Shown one piece after another: positions 15,343-24,250 of a stretch of 38,741 bases of DNA. Origin of the DNA: an uncultured Candidatus Saccharibacteria bacterium (GTDB lineage Bacteria; Patescibacteriota; Saccharimonadia; Saccharimonadales; Saccharimonadaceae); contig CAMZBA010000002.1 of assembly GCA_947304395.1 (NCBI GenBank), positions 112,593 to 151,333 of the forward strand, read 5' to 3'. Within the stretch, counting starts at the first letter, position 1; each line of letters starts with the position of its first letter. The notes beneath the pieces were generated by a model, which saw only the letters and a program-made list of their open reading frames with translations, was not told the DNA's origin and made no database searches. The position numbers and the translations under genes were made by a program.

Positions 15343-16479
15343 ATGACAAAAGGCAGACTGCTCACCACTCCAGAACCGACGGAGACAGAAGAAAAGACCA
15401 CCGCCCAACTCGAGGACGAAAAGCAACCAGCGGCCATGAATGTCTCTTCGAGCATGTACGACTTGGCAGAAACAGATGATCGTCCCGCCATCGAGCAACG
15501 GGTCGCCAAAGGAGTTCTTTTTGGCGATGATAAAAACACCGAGCAGGCCACCGCTAAAGATACGACTGGTCCAAAAAATTTCCAAATCGACGCCGACTTT
15601 GCCACCGAAATGCACGAACGCACAAAGAAAGAGCGCGCCGAACGTAAGGCTAAAGAAAAAGAAGCCGCCGAAGAAGAACAGAAGAAACGCGCCGAACGCA
15701 AAGAAGAAATCGCTAAAAAACTTCAAGAGTCTCAAACTCTCGACGATACAGAACTCCGCGACAGAATCAAAGAAGAAATCGCCGCCGAGAATAATAATCA
15801 GTTGTACCCAGATGCAAAATCTATCACTCAAGAAGTCGAAGACGAACTCTGGCGCAGCCGCGCCGAAAAGGGCGCTCAAATTACCAGTCGGGCAAAAATC
15901 GAGGATGTCGAGGATACGGACCTCAAGCAGACAATCATTTCTTCCTATATAATTCAAGCCGTATCGGCCATTATTATGATATGCGGAATCTTTGCAAGCC
16001 TTGGGAATAGATTGTTGGATTTCATGGTTTTTGGCGTCATTTGTTCGGTCGCAATCGCATATACGGTCTTGGCGTTATATAGAGCAGCCGACAAGACAAA
16101 GCTTCGCCGAGTTCCATCAGATCAAGGTCAACAATTTGTTCTTGCGACATTAATCCCGGGCTTTTTGCTACGACTCATTCTTATTGGCTTATTTTCACAA
16201 ATCCCAATTACGGGCGGTTTCATCGGCCCAATTCTTGGCGCTGCCATAGGCGCGTCCATTCATTATTCATTCATAAATCGTTATAAAATTTACGTTTCGC
16301 TAAAAAGCACCTTAATCAACACGCTGATATATATCGTATTTTTAATAATTACTACCGCTACTGCCACCAACGGCACCCAAATGGCCGCAGTCGCCCTAGT
16401 ATTCGATATACTCTCCGTTCTTGAATTTTTCTTCGGCGACCGTGCAGCTATGCTGTTGGCACTATACACAACCAAATAA
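15343..16479 (+). CDS. Uncharacterised membrane protein with charged coiled-coil N-terminus
   Basis: The 378-aa protein is not recognised. The first 200 residues are acidic/basic and low in hydrophobics, with a likely coiled coil at about 88-155 (ERTKKERAERKAKEKEAAEE and on). From about residue 205 there are five or six transmembrane helices grouped as 205-250, 268-310 and 320-375, joined by short basic loops. The start is placed by a leaderless promoter. No enzyme motif is visible. A membrane scaffold or envelope function is only a guess. Confidence 0.6.
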   Translation: MTKGRLLTTPEPTETEEKTTAQLEDEKQPAAMNVSSSMYDLAETDDRPAIEQRVAKGVLFGDDKNTEQATAKDTTGPKNFQIDADFATEMHERTKKERAERKAKEKEAAEEEQKKRAERKEEIAKKLQESQTLDDTELRDRIKEEIAAENNNQLYPDAKSITQEVEDELWRSRAEKGAQITSRAKIEDVEDTDLKQTIISSYIIQAVSAIIMICGIFASLGNRLLDFMVFGVICSVAIAYTVLALYRAADKTKLRRVPSDQGQQFVLATLIPGFLLRLILIGLFSQIPITGGFIGPILGAAIGASIHYSFINRYKIYVSLKSTLINTLIYIVFLIITTATATNGTQMAAVALVFDILSVLEFFFGDRAAMLLALYTTK

Positions 16480-16533
16480 AAGCATAAACAAAAAGTCAAT
16501 GGTAAAAAATACAACAATTTGACATCCACCTCT

Positions 16534-16594
16534 GTAAATTCTGTGGAAAACCCACGATTTACTACATTGACAAGTGCTAGCTAAAAATATAATA
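16534..16594 (+). promoter_or_regulatory. Hairpin and promoter upstream of the 175-aa gene
   Basis: GTAAA...GTGG and CCAC...TTTAC (16534-16563) form an imperfect hairpin that may end the upstream transcript. It is followed by TTGACA (16568-16573) and TATAAT (16589-16594), 15 bases apart, giving a start near 16602 and a leader of about 20-30 bases. Confidence 0.5.
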
Positions 16595-16622
16595 TATAAC
16601 TAGTAAAACTAACACAGGCAGG

Positions 16623-17150
16623 ATGCGAGGTATGTCTGAAATATCAGAAAAACAAATAAAAAGGTTGCGCAGTCTCCTCACGGAAGCAGAGACTAATTTA
16701 TCCGCAGCAAAAGAATTATTAACGTCGATGCTTGGCGATGGCGATATTATTACAGCGCCAGCTAGCACAGTTATCGACAGTCCAGAGGGCAAGATCGTCG
16801 AGGGCGTTTTTGATGGCCAAATTATGATTGGCCCAGACGGCAAAAACTATCCAGTTCCCGCAAACTATGCCTCGAAGTCTAAGCTCGTTGAGGGAGACAT
16901 CCTCAAGCTCACCATCGGCGAAAGTGGCAAATTCATGTACAAGCAGATTGGCCCCGTCGAGCGCAAGACCGTCATCGGTACGCTTACTAGCCACGATGAT
17001 CAATATTTCGTCGAGGTAAACGGCAAGGAATTCAAAATCCTCTATGCATCCGTCACATATTTCCGCTTAAAAGTTGGCGATCAGGTCACGGTTGTGATCC
17101 CGGCCGACAACGACGACGCCACCTGGGCGGCCGTCGAAGCTAGCCTATAA
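16623..17150 (+). CDS. Conserved uncharacterised protein, helical N-terminus plus beta-rich domains
   Basis: This 175-aa soluble protein starts with a coiled-coil-like helix (SEKQIKRLRSLLTEAETNLSAAKELLTSML), then two beta-rich stretches: GKIVEGVFDGQIMIGPDGKNYPVP...LVEGDILKLTI, and IGTLTSHDDQYFVEVNGKEFKIL...LKVGDQVTVVIP. The repeated pattern of short beta strands ending in GD-x-[LV] suggests OB- or SH3-like barrels, perhaps nucleic-acid binding. I believe similar proteins are widespread in CPR genomes, but this is from memory. ATG 16632 is an alternative start. It has its own promoter and terminator, so it is a monocistronic gene. Confidence 0.65.
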   Translation: MRGMSEISEKQIKRLRSLLTEAETNLSAAKELLTSMLGDGDIITAPASTVIDSPEGKIVEGVFDGQIMIGPDGKNYPVPANYASKSKLVEGDILKLTIGESGKFMYKQIGPVERKTVIGTLTSHDDQYFVEVNGKEFKILYASVTYFRLKVGDQVTVVIPADNDDATWAAVEASL

Positions 17151-17160
17151 TAAATGCTTC

Positions 17161-17190
17161 AAAAAACCTCCCGTAAGAGAGGCTTTTTTA
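17161..17190 (+). terminator. Terminator after the 175-aa gene
   Basis: CCTC and GAGG flanked by A6 and CTTTTTTT form a short hairpin with a T-run on the plus strand; the A-run makes it usable on the minus strand too, where the convergent gene ends. Confidence 0.75.
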
Positions 17191-17751
17191 TTCCTCTACA
17201 TTACAATAGAATACCGATTCGCTGTCCTTATCGGTAACGACAACTACTTTGCTTTTCTCGTTAAAGCTAAAAATATATTCACTCTCATACCCAGCCTCTT
17301 CGGTCGTTTCAACATCGCCAATAAAATCTTTTTCATGGCGTAATGTTAGATGATAATTAACCTCATTTGCGCCGTCCTCGCTATTAGCTCGCGTCAAATC
17401 GGTCTGTCTCCAAGAGCCGGTCGAATATTCATCATCTAGTAATCCCAGACGATAAGTATTATCGTCTTTTATCTGGATCGACAACTCTGGATTATCGGCC
17501 AAGTATTCATACTGGTCGACTGCGCAAAGATAAGTCTTTTTATAATCAACCCCATACACCATACCAGACTGATTACCCCGCAACACCATTAGCATAACGG
17601 CTAAAACTACTAAAAATATAACACTTACCGTAATTACAATAATCAAAGTTTTATTCTTTGCAATCTTCCCGGGTTGTCGATAATTGCCTGGTGCGCCCTG
17701 AGCTGCAACATGGCTTGGCTCTATCATTGAAATTGGTTGATTCGGATTCAT
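17188..17751 (-). CDS. Single-pass surface protein, cytoplasmic Pro/Gln tail
   Basis: The 187-aa protein has a polar N-terminal tail (MNPNQPISMIEPSHVAAQG), a basic stretch, one transmembrane helix at about 33-58 (TLIIVITVSVIFLVVLAVMLMVL) and an extracellular domain of about 125 residues with two Cys (YLCAVDQ and VFYCNVEE), which may form a disulphide. No family is recognised. The architecture is shared with the proteins at 28782, 31203 and 37790. It starts 4 bases after the stop of the upstream membrane gene, so both are one operon. Confidence 0.6.
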   Translation of the reverse strand: MNPNQPISMIEPSHVAAQGAPGNYRQPGKIAKNKTLIIVITVSVIFLVVLAVMLMVLRGNQSGMVYGVDYKKTYLCAVDQYEYLADNPELSIQIKDDNTYRLGLLDDEYSTGSWRQTDLTRANSEDGANEVNYHLTLRHEKDFIGDVETTEEAGYESEYIFSFNEKSKVVVVTDKDSESVFYCNVEE

Positions 17752-17754
17752 AAG

Positions 17755-18075
17755 TTATGCTCCCATCAATTTGACATACGAAGCCGCAATTAAAACATAC
17801 ATAAAGAACAATGCCGCCATCCCCAAAACGAGGACAGATGCCAACACGTAGCTTGGATGCCCCTTATATTTGTAATTGTTCAACAAAGCAAAGAACAACG
17901 CCACCATTGCAGAAGAAACTAGAACCATAATCGACGACGTACTAAGGTCATCCCAATTGCCATTCAGAGTCAAGGCAAGATTAAAAATTACACGCACAAA
18001 AACAACTGTATCTATCACGATAACCAATATATTTAACAGTTTATTTCGTTCTTTTAGTTTTTGCGCCTTAGTCAC
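17755..18075 (-). CDS. Small three-helix membrane protein
   Basis: The 106-aa protein has a basic N-terminus (MTKAQKLKERNK) and three hydrophobic helices at about 14-35, 47-66 and 78-102. It has no recognised family. The start is a GTG with TATAAA 6 bases upstream on the minus strand (18082-18087), so the mRNA is probably leaderless. It lies divergently from the aquaporin gene. Confidence 0.6.
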   Translation of the reverse strand: MTKAQKLKERNKLLNILVIVIDTVVFVRVIFNLALTLNGNWDDLSTSSIMVLVSSAMVALFFALLNNYKYKGHPSYVLASVLVLGMAALFFMYVLIAASYVKLMGA

Positions 18076-18117
18076 TCTTTATTTATAACATACTTATGCT
18101 AATAGTTTAAGTCGTGT

Positions 18118-18147
18118 TACAATTTAGTTAATATTAAACAAAGAGGG
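18118..18147 (+). promoter_or_regulatory. -10 box and ribosome-binding site of the aquaporin gene
   Basis: TACAAT (18118-18123) is followed by a short leader with AGAGGG (18142-18147) 5 bases before ATG 18153. The Shine-Dalgarno spacing selects this ATG over the in-frame GTG at 18147. Confidence 0.5.
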
Positions 18148-18152
18148 TGTAT

Positions 18153-18824
18153 ATGAGTAAAGAACTCAAAAAATATATTGCCGAGTTTATCGGCACGGCT
18201 ATTTTAGTGCTGTTCGGCTGCGGAACTGCCGTCGTTACCAACGGCGAAATTGTTCCAACTGCGTTAGCATTTGGTTTAGCTATCGTTGCGTTAGCATACG
18301 CAATCGGCGACGTGTCTGGATGCCACGTCAACCCAGCCGTATCGCTTGCTATGTTTATTACTAAAAAGCTAAAAGCCAAAGATCTTTGCGGCTACGTTAT
18401 AGCGCAATTTCTCGGCGCAATCTGCGGCTCCTTACTGCTATGGTTAATCATCACGCTTAGTGGCGCAGATATTGCCGAAGTTGGACTTGGTGCTAACTCA
18501 TTTATCTCCACCGAGGCTGGAGGTGCTTGGGGATCTATGCTAATAGAAATAATCTTAACCTTCGTCTTCGTTTATACGATTATTGGAGTTACAAGCGACA
18601 AGAACAAAGCACATATCGCCGGTATCGTTATCGGTCTAGCACTTGCTTTTGTACATATTTTTGGCATTTGCCTAACCGGTACATCCGTTAACCCAGCTCG
18701 TAGCCTTGCGCCTGCACTAATATTGGGCGGCGAAGCCTTGGCTCAAGTTTGGGTGTTTATCATTGCGCCTCCTGTCGGCGCAGCATTAGCCGCGTTTGCT
18801 TATAAAGCACTCAACGAAAAATAG
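18153..18824 (+). CDS. aqpZ: Aquaporin (MIP family, AqpZ-like)
   Basis: The 223-aa protein has six transmembrane helices and two half-helices with the signature motifs HVNPAVS (NPA at 60-62) and SVNPARS (NPAR at 180-183). The selectivity-filter positions read Phe40, His168, Thr177 and Arg183, which is the narrow, water-selective AqpZ pattern rather than the wider glycerol facilitator. It would let water equilibrate rapidly across the membrane. The gene is monocistronic with its own promoter and a strong terminator. Confidence 0.92.
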   Translation: MSKELKKYIAEFIGTAILVLFGCGTAVVTNGEIVPTALAFGLAIVALAYAIGDVSGCHVNPAVSLAMFITKKLKAKDLCGYVIAQFLGAICGSLLLWLIITLSGADIAEVGLGANSFISTEAGGAWGSMLIEIILTFVFVYTIIGVTSDKNKAHIAGIVIGLALAFVHIFGICLTGTSVNPARSLAPALILGGEALAQVWVFIIAPPVGAALAAFAYKALNEK

Positions 18825-18833
18825 CCAATCATC

Positions 18834-18863
18834 ATAGGCGCTCTTCGTGGGCGCCTATTTTTT
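18834..18863 (+). terminator. Terminator of the aquaporin gene
   Basis: An 8-base stem ATAGGCGC/GCGCCTAT with a 9-base loop is followed by a T-run. Confidence 0.9.
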
Positions 18864-18905
18864 GTGCGCACCTCCCACAGGTATACCTTATCTCTAAAAA
18901 TTTGC

Positions 18906-18911
18906 TACAAT
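18906..18911 (+). promoter_or_regulatory. -10 box (TACAAT) of dnaX
   Basis: TACAAT lies 7 bases before the dnaX ATG at 18919, the common leaderless spacing. Confidence 0.55.
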
Positions 18912-18918
18912 ATATCTG

Positions 18919-20397
18919 ATGAAAGCGTTATATCGAAGATATCGTCCCAAAACGCTAAGCGAGGTAGTCGGGCAAGAACAAATTACCACCGTTCTTCAAA
19001 ATTCTCTCAAGAACGGCAAACTTGCGCATGCCTATCTTTTTATTGGCCCACGCGGTACGGGTAAAACATCCGTAGCGCGCATCCTTGCACATGAGATTAA
19101 TAATTTCCCATACGAACTCGAAGATGATTACCTAGACATTATCGAAATCGACGCCGCATCCAACACGGGTGTCGATAATATTCGCGACTTACGCGAAAAG
19201 GCCATCATCGCCCCAACAAAAGGCAAATATAAAGTTTATATTATTGATGAAGTGCATATGCTCTCCAAATCCGCTTTCAACGCTCTTCTCAAAACACTCG
19301 AGGAGCCGCCCGAGCACGTCGTCTTTATTATGGCTACCACTGATGCCTATAAAGTACCTGTCACCATCACCTCGCGCAGCCAAGTTTATACCTTCAAGCT
19401 AGCCAACCCCAGCGTCATGCTTGATCACCTCAAAAGGATTGCCAAGCAAGAAAAAATCAATATCACCGACGAAGCCCTAGAAATCGTCGTCAAACGCGGT
19501 GGCGGCTCCTTTCGCGATTCACTCAGCCTACTCGACCAAATCTCAACTCTTAGCGACGACAAAATTGACGCCGATCTAATTAGCAGAGCACTCGGCCTCC
19601 CTCAAAACGAGGCCATTACTAACATTCTTAACGGCTACGCTGCTGGCGACATCAATCGCATTCGTGCACAGTTACAAGAATTACTCGACTCGGGCATCAA
19701 ACCAGAAATTATTGCCGAAAATCTCATCTCCGATATCCTCAATAATCCGCAACCTATCCACTTGGCTCTGCTAGAAAAATTACTCGATGTCTCCCGCTCG
19801 GCCTACCCAAATGCCAAACTCTTACTAGCATTAATTCCGCAAAGTGCACCCGTAACTGTGCCAGCATATATTGCACCAGCACCCGCCACCACTCCAAAAG
19901 TCAAACCGGCACCACAACCAACCACAAAACCCACTCCAAGCCCAAAAACACCAACCGCGACATCGCCAGAACCCGCTCCAGCCAAAGAACCCACCCAAGC
20001 AGAAACACCCGCACCGGCACCAGAGCCCGCATCGCAAGAACCAGCTCCAGCCGCCGAATCCACGCCAAACACGCAGCCGTCAGCCACGCCGGAACCTAGC
20101 GCCGACAATGCGGAGGTCTGGAATAGCATCCTGCTTCATTGCCAAGAAAATATACCCGGCATCTACCGCTATCTACAAGATTCTGACTACGTGTTCGAAA
20201 ACGACACAATTACTATCTATGCCCGAAAAAAGTTCAACAAAACTCAAATCGCCAAGAAAGTGCCTATGATTGCCGAATTCCTAGGCGGAAAATATACTAT
20301 TGAAGTAACGAACGAAACGCTCAACAAGGATGCCGAGATGGCCGCCATCGCAGAGCTAATGGGCGGGGGAGAGGAGGTGCAAATCGATGCCGAATAA
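18919..20397 (+). CDS. dnaX: DNA polymerase III subunit gamma/tau
   Basis: The 492-aa clamp-loader ATPase has the conserved start ALYRRYRPKTLSEVVGQEQI, Walker A GPRGTGKT (43-50), Walker B with IIDEVHML (108-115) and sensor-1 region FIMATTDAYKVP. The zinc-binding insertion normally found between Walker A and EIDAASNTGVD is missing: only ILAHEINNFPYELEDDYLDI occurs there and has no cysteine. After about residue 310 a Pro/Ala/Thr-rich linker of about 85 residues leads to a C-terminal domain (VWNSILLHCQENIPGIYRYL) like the tau-side domain of other DnaX proteins. dnaB overlaps its end by 11 bases, coupling clamp loader and helicase. Confidence 0.95.
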   Translation: MKALYRRYRPKTLSEVVGQEQITTVLQNSLKNGKLAHAYLFIGPRGTGKTSVARILAHEINNFPYELEDDYLDIIEIDAASNTGVDNIRDLREKAIIAPTKGKYKVYIIDEVHMLSKSAFNALLKTLEEPPEHVVFIMATTDAYKVPVTITSRSQVYTFKLANPSVMLDHLKRIAKQEKINITDEALEIVVKRGGGSFRDSLSLLDQISTLSDDKIDADLISRALGLPQNEAITNILNGYAAGDINRIRAQLQELLDSGIKPEIIAENLISDILNNPQPIHLALLEKLLDVSRSAYPNAKLLLALIPQSAPVTVPAYIAPAPATTPKVKPAPQPTTKPTPSPKTPTATSPEPAPAKEPTQAETPAPAPEPASQEPAPAAESTPNTQPSATPEPSADNAEVWNSILLHCQENIPGIYRYLQDSDYVFENDTITIYARKKFNKTQIAKKVPMIAEFLGGKYTIEVTNETLNKDAEMAAIAELMGGGEEVQIDAE

Positions 20398-21739
20398 TAC
20401 AAAAAACGCCGCTGAACGCATTCCGCCACAAAATCTTGATGCCGAAAAATCTCTCCTTGGCGCAATTCTTATTTCCGAAGAATCATTGCCGGATGTTACG
20501 GAAATTCTCAAACCGAATGATTTTTACGATGAACGTCATCGCCACATCTATAGTGCCATGTGGAATCTATACGAACGCCACAACCCCGTTGATCTTTTGA
20601 CCGTTCGCAACGAGTTGAAGAAGAAAAAACTCACCGAAAAAGCTGGCGGCTCCGCCTACTTATCCGAATTAGCCAACTTCGTACCTACCGCCGCCCACGC
20701 TAAGGCATATGCCGAAATCGTCAGCAAAGCCGCCGTACGCCGTCGCCTCATCGCCGCCGCCGCCAGTATTACCGAAAATGCCTACGATGAAGATTCGGAA
20801 ACGTTGGAACTCCTTGGCGAGGCCGAACGTTCGCTCTATGAAGTGTCTGAGCAAAACGTACATAACGACCTAGTGTCTATCTCTGATTTGCTTTCCGAGA
20901 CCTTCGATTTGCTTGAAAGTCTGCACGAAAACAAAGGCAGTATTGCGGGATACAAGACTGGCTACCCAGATCTCGACCGCGTTACGGCCGGTTTTCATAA
21001 ATCCGACTTAATCATCCTCGCTGCTCGCCCAGCCATGGGCAAGACCGCACTAGCATTAAATTTTGCTAGCAATGTAGCTCGCATCAATAATAAGTCCGTA
21101 CTATTATTCTCGCTCGAGATGGGCAAACAACAGCTAATAAACCGCATGCTTTCCGACGCATCCGGCATCGAATCTTTCAAGCTCGAAACTGGCAACTTTT
21201 CTGGCGATGATTTTTCGCAAATTTCCGAAGCCATGGCCGAACTTTCCGAGTTGCCAATCTTCATCGACGACACTCCAGGTCTTACAGTCATGGAAATGCG
21301 CACTAAAGCCCGTCGCGCCGCACACGAACACGAAATCGGCCTAATTATCGTAGACTATCTCCAGCTTATGTCGGGCTCATCCAAGCGCGCTATGGATAAT
21401 CGCGTACAAGAAATCTCCGAGATTTCTCGCGGCCTAAAATTAATCGCTCGCGAGCTCAATGTTCCAGTTATAGCACTATCGCAGTTGTCTCGTACCGTTG
21501 AATCCCGTAGTCCGCAAATTCCAATGTTATCCGATCTCCGTGAGTCCGGCTCCATCGAGCAGGATGCTGATATTGTCATGTTCTTGTATCGCGAAGACTA
21601 CTACAACCCCGAAACCGAACGTCAGAATATTACCGACCTCATCCTCGCTAAGCATCGCCGAGGTGCCACCGGCACAGTCGAGCTCTACTTTGATAAAGCC
21701 AGGGTTCGCTTTATGTCACTCGACAATAAGCATGAGTAG
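20387..21739 (+). CDS. dnaB: Replicative DNA helicase DnaB
   Basis: The 450-aa protein has the N-terminal primase-interaction domain (PPQNLDAEKSLLGAIL...), a linker helix and the RecA-like C-terminal domain with Walker A ARPAMGKTA (213-221), IIVDYLQLMSG (Walker B) and ALSQLSRTVESR, LSDLRESGSIEQDAD. It is the hexameric helicase that unwinds DNA at the replication fork. The start codon lies inside dnaX. No intein or insertion is present. It ends 42 bases before the next gene, which has its own promoter. Confidence 0.97.
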   Translation: MPNNTKNAAERIPPQNLDAEKSLLGAILISEESLPDVTEILKPNDFYDERHRHIYSAMWNLYERHNPVDLLTVRNELKKKKLTEKAGGSAYLSELANFVPTAAHAKAYAEIVSKAAVRRRLIAAAASITENAYDEDSETLELLGEAERSLYEVSEQNVHNDLVSISDLLSETFDLLESLHENKGSIAGYKTGYPDLDRVTAGFHKSDLIILAARPAMGKTALALNFASNVARINNKSVLLFSLEMGKQQLINRMLSDASGIESFKLETGNFSGDDFSQISEAMAELSELPIFIDDTPGLTVMEMRTKARRAAHEHEIGLIIVDYLQLMSGSSKRAMDNRVQEISEISRGLKLIARELNVPVIALSQLSRTVESRSPQIPMLSDLRESGSIEQDADIVMFLYREDYYNPETERQNITDLILAKHRRGATGTVELYFDKARVRFMSLDNKHE

Positions 21740-21744
21740 TTCAC

Positions 21745-21774
21745 TTGCACTATACAAAGTCAACATGTTAAAAT
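21745..21774 (+). promoter_or_regulatory. Promoter of the GT-C-like gene
   Basis: TTGCAC (21745-21750), an 18-base spacer and TAAAAT (21769-21774) lie 7 bases before the GTG start at 21782. Confidence 0.6.
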
Positions 21775-21781
21775 TAGCACA

Positions 21782-23236
21782 GTGAAAAAATGGATTAAAA
21801 TACCTTTTTTGTATCGTCAGCGCTTCATCTTAGGATACATCTTCCTACTTCTAGTATTTGCTGGATTGCTTAGCTTTTTGCCGAGCATTGCGCCGGGCGG
21901 CATTAGCTCGGAAGAAATGCAATCCGTCGTCACGTCACAAAAAGTCGACCGCAACTTTATCACAAATGGCCAAGTTATAGATTTGCCATACCGCGTCATA
22001 CAAAAAGTCATCATCAACACGTTTGGCTTAACCTTATATTCCATCAAATTACCATCTATTATTATAGCCGTACTTACTGCGCTATTTCTCATCCTTCTCC
22101 TCAACCGCTGGTTTAAATCCGACGTCGCCATCATTGGTTCAATCTTAACTACGCTATCTGTTGCATTTTTGTTCCTCGCCGGCTTCGGCACGCCAAGCAT
22201 CATGTATGTCTTTTGGCTTGCCGTTATTCTATGGCTAGGTTCTAAAATCATTGGCAACGAACATACGCACCCATTATTAGTCATATCGTTCGCCACCTGC
22301 GTAGCACTATCGCTCTATACGCCACACATGATCTATATCGCACTCGGCATCGCCATTGCCGGCATCACTCACAAAGATATGCGCGCATCGCTCAAGCAAA
22401 TTAAAGTTTACCAACTTATCCTAAGTATCAGCATTTTCGCAATCCTTATTGCGCCACTAGTTATCAGCGGCGTCTTCAACTCTTCCGTCCCCGTACGGCT
22501 GATATTTACAGAGAACATAAATACTTACATCGACAATATTTCAAACTCTTTCGCGCCATTCTTCAGCTTTATTAGCGCTTACGATAGCGTGTATCTCGCT
22601 CCGTTATTCGGTCTCGCCACGGTCTCCCTAATTATTATCGGCGCCTTAGCCTCAATGGGGAAGCTGTTTACCACGCGCAACACTATTGTTAGCCTCCTAA
22701 TCATCTACTCCATCATTGTATCTGGATTTAATCCAAATGCCGCCATATCCATCATTATTCCAATCGCCATCCTAACGACTGCCGGCATCGAGTCAATTAT
22801 TCAAAAATGGCATTCACTTTTCCCAGAGAATCCATACGCCCATATCATTGGCGCACTCCCAATAGTAGTCATTGTACTATTTATTATTTATTCAGACTTG
22901 TCTCATTTCATTTTCGGCTATCATTACACGCCTTCGGTCGCAAACAATTTTAACAATGACATCACCCTTATTAGCGAGAGTCTAAAAAGCGGCACGGTAC
23001 TAATTATGTCCGACACACATAAAGATCATGATTTCTATAAATTACTTGAGGCAAAAAACAACCTAACCATTATGTCTCAGGTACCCGAGCGTAACGACCT
23101 ACCAATCGCCTCACTTGGCGAACCGCTAAAAGACGAAAAACTCGAGTTAAAACAGATTATTACATCGCCAAAGAGGCTAAATTCTGCTAGACTATACATA
23201 TACGAAAAAATTACTACTGAAAAACAAGGGAGTTAG
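21782..23236 (+). CDS. Multi-pass membrane protein, GT-C/PMT-like glycosyltransferase candidate
   Basis: The 484-aa protein has about ten to twelve transmembrane helices followed by a soluble C-terminal part of about 105 residues. After the first helix an extracytoplasmic loop holds GGISSEEMQSVV, in the place where GT-C enzymes carry catalytic acidic residues, and a long loop (VDRNFITNGQVIDLPYRVIQ) follows. The overall shape fits PMT_2/ArnT-like lipid-linked sugar transferases, but no diagnostic motif is conserved, so the call is tentative. The start is GTG with a leaderless promoter. ybaB and recR follow with 3- and 2-base gaps, so they may share this transcript. Confidence 0.55.
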   Translation: MKKWIKIPFLYRQRFILGYIFLLLVFAGLLSFLPSIAPGGISSEEMQSVVTSQKVDRNFITNGQVIDLPYRVIQKVIINTFGLTLYSIKLPSIIIAVLTALFLILLLNRWFKSDVAIIGSILTTLSVAFLFLAGFGTPSIMYVFWLAVILWLGSKIIGNEHTHPLLVISFATCVALSLYTPHMIYIALGIAIAGITHKDMRASLKQIKVYQLILSISIFAILIAPLVISGVFNSSVPVRLIFTENINTYIDNISNSFAPFFSFISAYDSVYLAPLFGLATVSLIIIGALASMGKLFTTRNTIVSLLIIYSIIVSGFNPNAAISIIIPIAILTTAGIESIIQKWHSLFPENPYAHIIGALPIVVIVLFIIYSDLSHFIFGYHYTPSVANNFNNDITLISESLKSGTVLIMSDTHKDHDFYKLLEAKNNLTIMSQVPERNDLPIASLGEPLKDEKLELKQIITSPKRLNSARLYIYEKITTEKQGS

Positions 23237-23239
23237 ATT

Positions 23240-23536
23240 ATGGGTGCCACTATGGACCAAATGAAAATGATTAACCAATTGCGCAAAACGCAAAAAGAAC
23301 TCAAGAATGAGATTGTTGAAGTTGAAGCTGGCGACGGCGCCGTAGTTATTCAAATTACCGGTGAGCTAAAAATCAAAAAAGTTGAGCTTGACCCAGAGAA
23401 AATTGACCTCGACGACATCCATGAGCTTGAGCGCTGGATTGAAAATGCCATGCGCGACGGCTACGCTAAAGCACAAGAAATCGCAACTGACAAGATGAAG
23501 CCACTTATGGGCGCACTTGGCAACTTTGGCATGTAA
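23240..23536 (+). CDS. ybaB: YbaB/EbfC nucleoid-associated protein
   Basis: The 98-aa protein reads MDQMKMINQLRKTQKELKNE, then a GDGAVVIQITGELKIKKVELDP sheet and a C-terminal helix with YAKAQEIATDKM. This matches the YbaB dimer that binds DNA non-specifically. ybaB next to recR (2-base gap) is the standard bacterial arrangement. A ribosome-binding site AGGGAG lies 8 bases before the ATG. Confidence 0.93.
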   Translation: MGATMDQMKMINQLRKTQKELKNEIVEVEAGDGAVVIQITGELKIKKVELDPEKIDLDDIHELERWIENAMRDGYAKAQEIATDKMKPLMGALGNFGM

Positions 23537-23538
23537 TT

Positions 23539-24144
23539 ATGCTTCCTAGCGCACTGAATGATTTAATTGACGCCCTCGGGCGCCTACCTGGCGTTGGCTC
23601 GCGCACGGCCGAACGTTATGCTTACTTTTTATTAAAAGCGGATAGCAACATTTCGGATAAAATCGCCAACGCGCTAGAAAACCTGCATTCCGGAGTCAAA
23701 AACTGCCCGATTACTTTTGCCATCATGGACGCTAGCGAACAAGTCTCACCGCTCTATGACGATCCCGCTCGCGATAAAAGCACCGTATTAGTCGTTGAGG
23801 AGCCACTCGATATTTACGCAATCGAGCACACTAAAGCCTTTACTGGCACCTACCACGTACTAGGCGGAGCCATATCACCAATGGACGGAATCACGGCCGA
23901 TAAGCTCCATATCAAAGAACTAATTGAACGCATCGATAATGACTCCGTCAACGAAGTTATTATCGCCACTAACCCATCAGTAGAAGGCGAATCTACCGCC
24001 GTTTTACTCGAAAAACTCCTCCACGAAAAATATCCAGAGCTAAAAATCACCCGTTTGGCTCGTGGTCTACCGCTTGGCGTCTCACTCGAATACGCCGACC
24101 AAATCACCCTTACTTCAGCACTGAACAACAGAACCAATCTATAA
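23539..24144 (+). CDS. recR: Recombination mediator protein RecR
   Basis: The 201-aa protein has the N-terminal helix-hairpin-helix LIDALGRLPGVGSRTAERYAYFLL and a Toprim domain (TVLVVEEPLDIYAIEHT, GTYHVLGGAISPMDGI, IIATNPSVEGESTAVLLEKLL). RecR works with RecO/RecF to load RecA on gaps. The Cys4 zinc finger that normally joins the two parts is absent: the segment NCPITFAIMDASEQVSPLYD keeps one Cys only. The fold and length are otherwise normal, so this looks like family-level zinc loss rather than decay. Confidence 0.94.
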   Translation: MLPSALNDLIDALGRLPGVGSRTAERYAYFLLKADSNISDKIANALENLHSGVKNCPITFAIMDASEQVSPLYDDPARDKSTVLVVEEPLDIYAIEHTKAFTGTYHVLGGAISPMDGITADKLHIKELIERIDNDSVNEVIIATNPSVEGESTAVLLEKLLHEKYPELKITRLARGLPLGVSLEYADQITLTSALNNRTNL

Positions 24145-24164
24145 CTTCACTGCAAAGACTAAAC

Positions 24165-24236
24165 TTGACTATTTTTGGCACATATGATATAATAGAACTA
24201 TATTCTGTACTTTATAAATCATTTCAAAAAAGGAGG
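24165..24236 (+). promoter_or_regulatory. Promoter and Shine-Dalgarno of the small membrane protein gene
   Basis: TTGACT (24165-24170), a 17-base spacer and TATAAT (24188-24193) form a strong promoter. The leader of about 50 bases ends with perfect AGGAGG (24231-24236). Confidence 0.75.
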
Positions 24237-24250
24237 TGGCAACGTCTCGC

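Noticed and set aside
19803-20129. Antisense Gly-rich ORF opposite the dnaX linker
   Set aside because: The open frame results from the Pro/Ala-rich linker composition on the coding strand.
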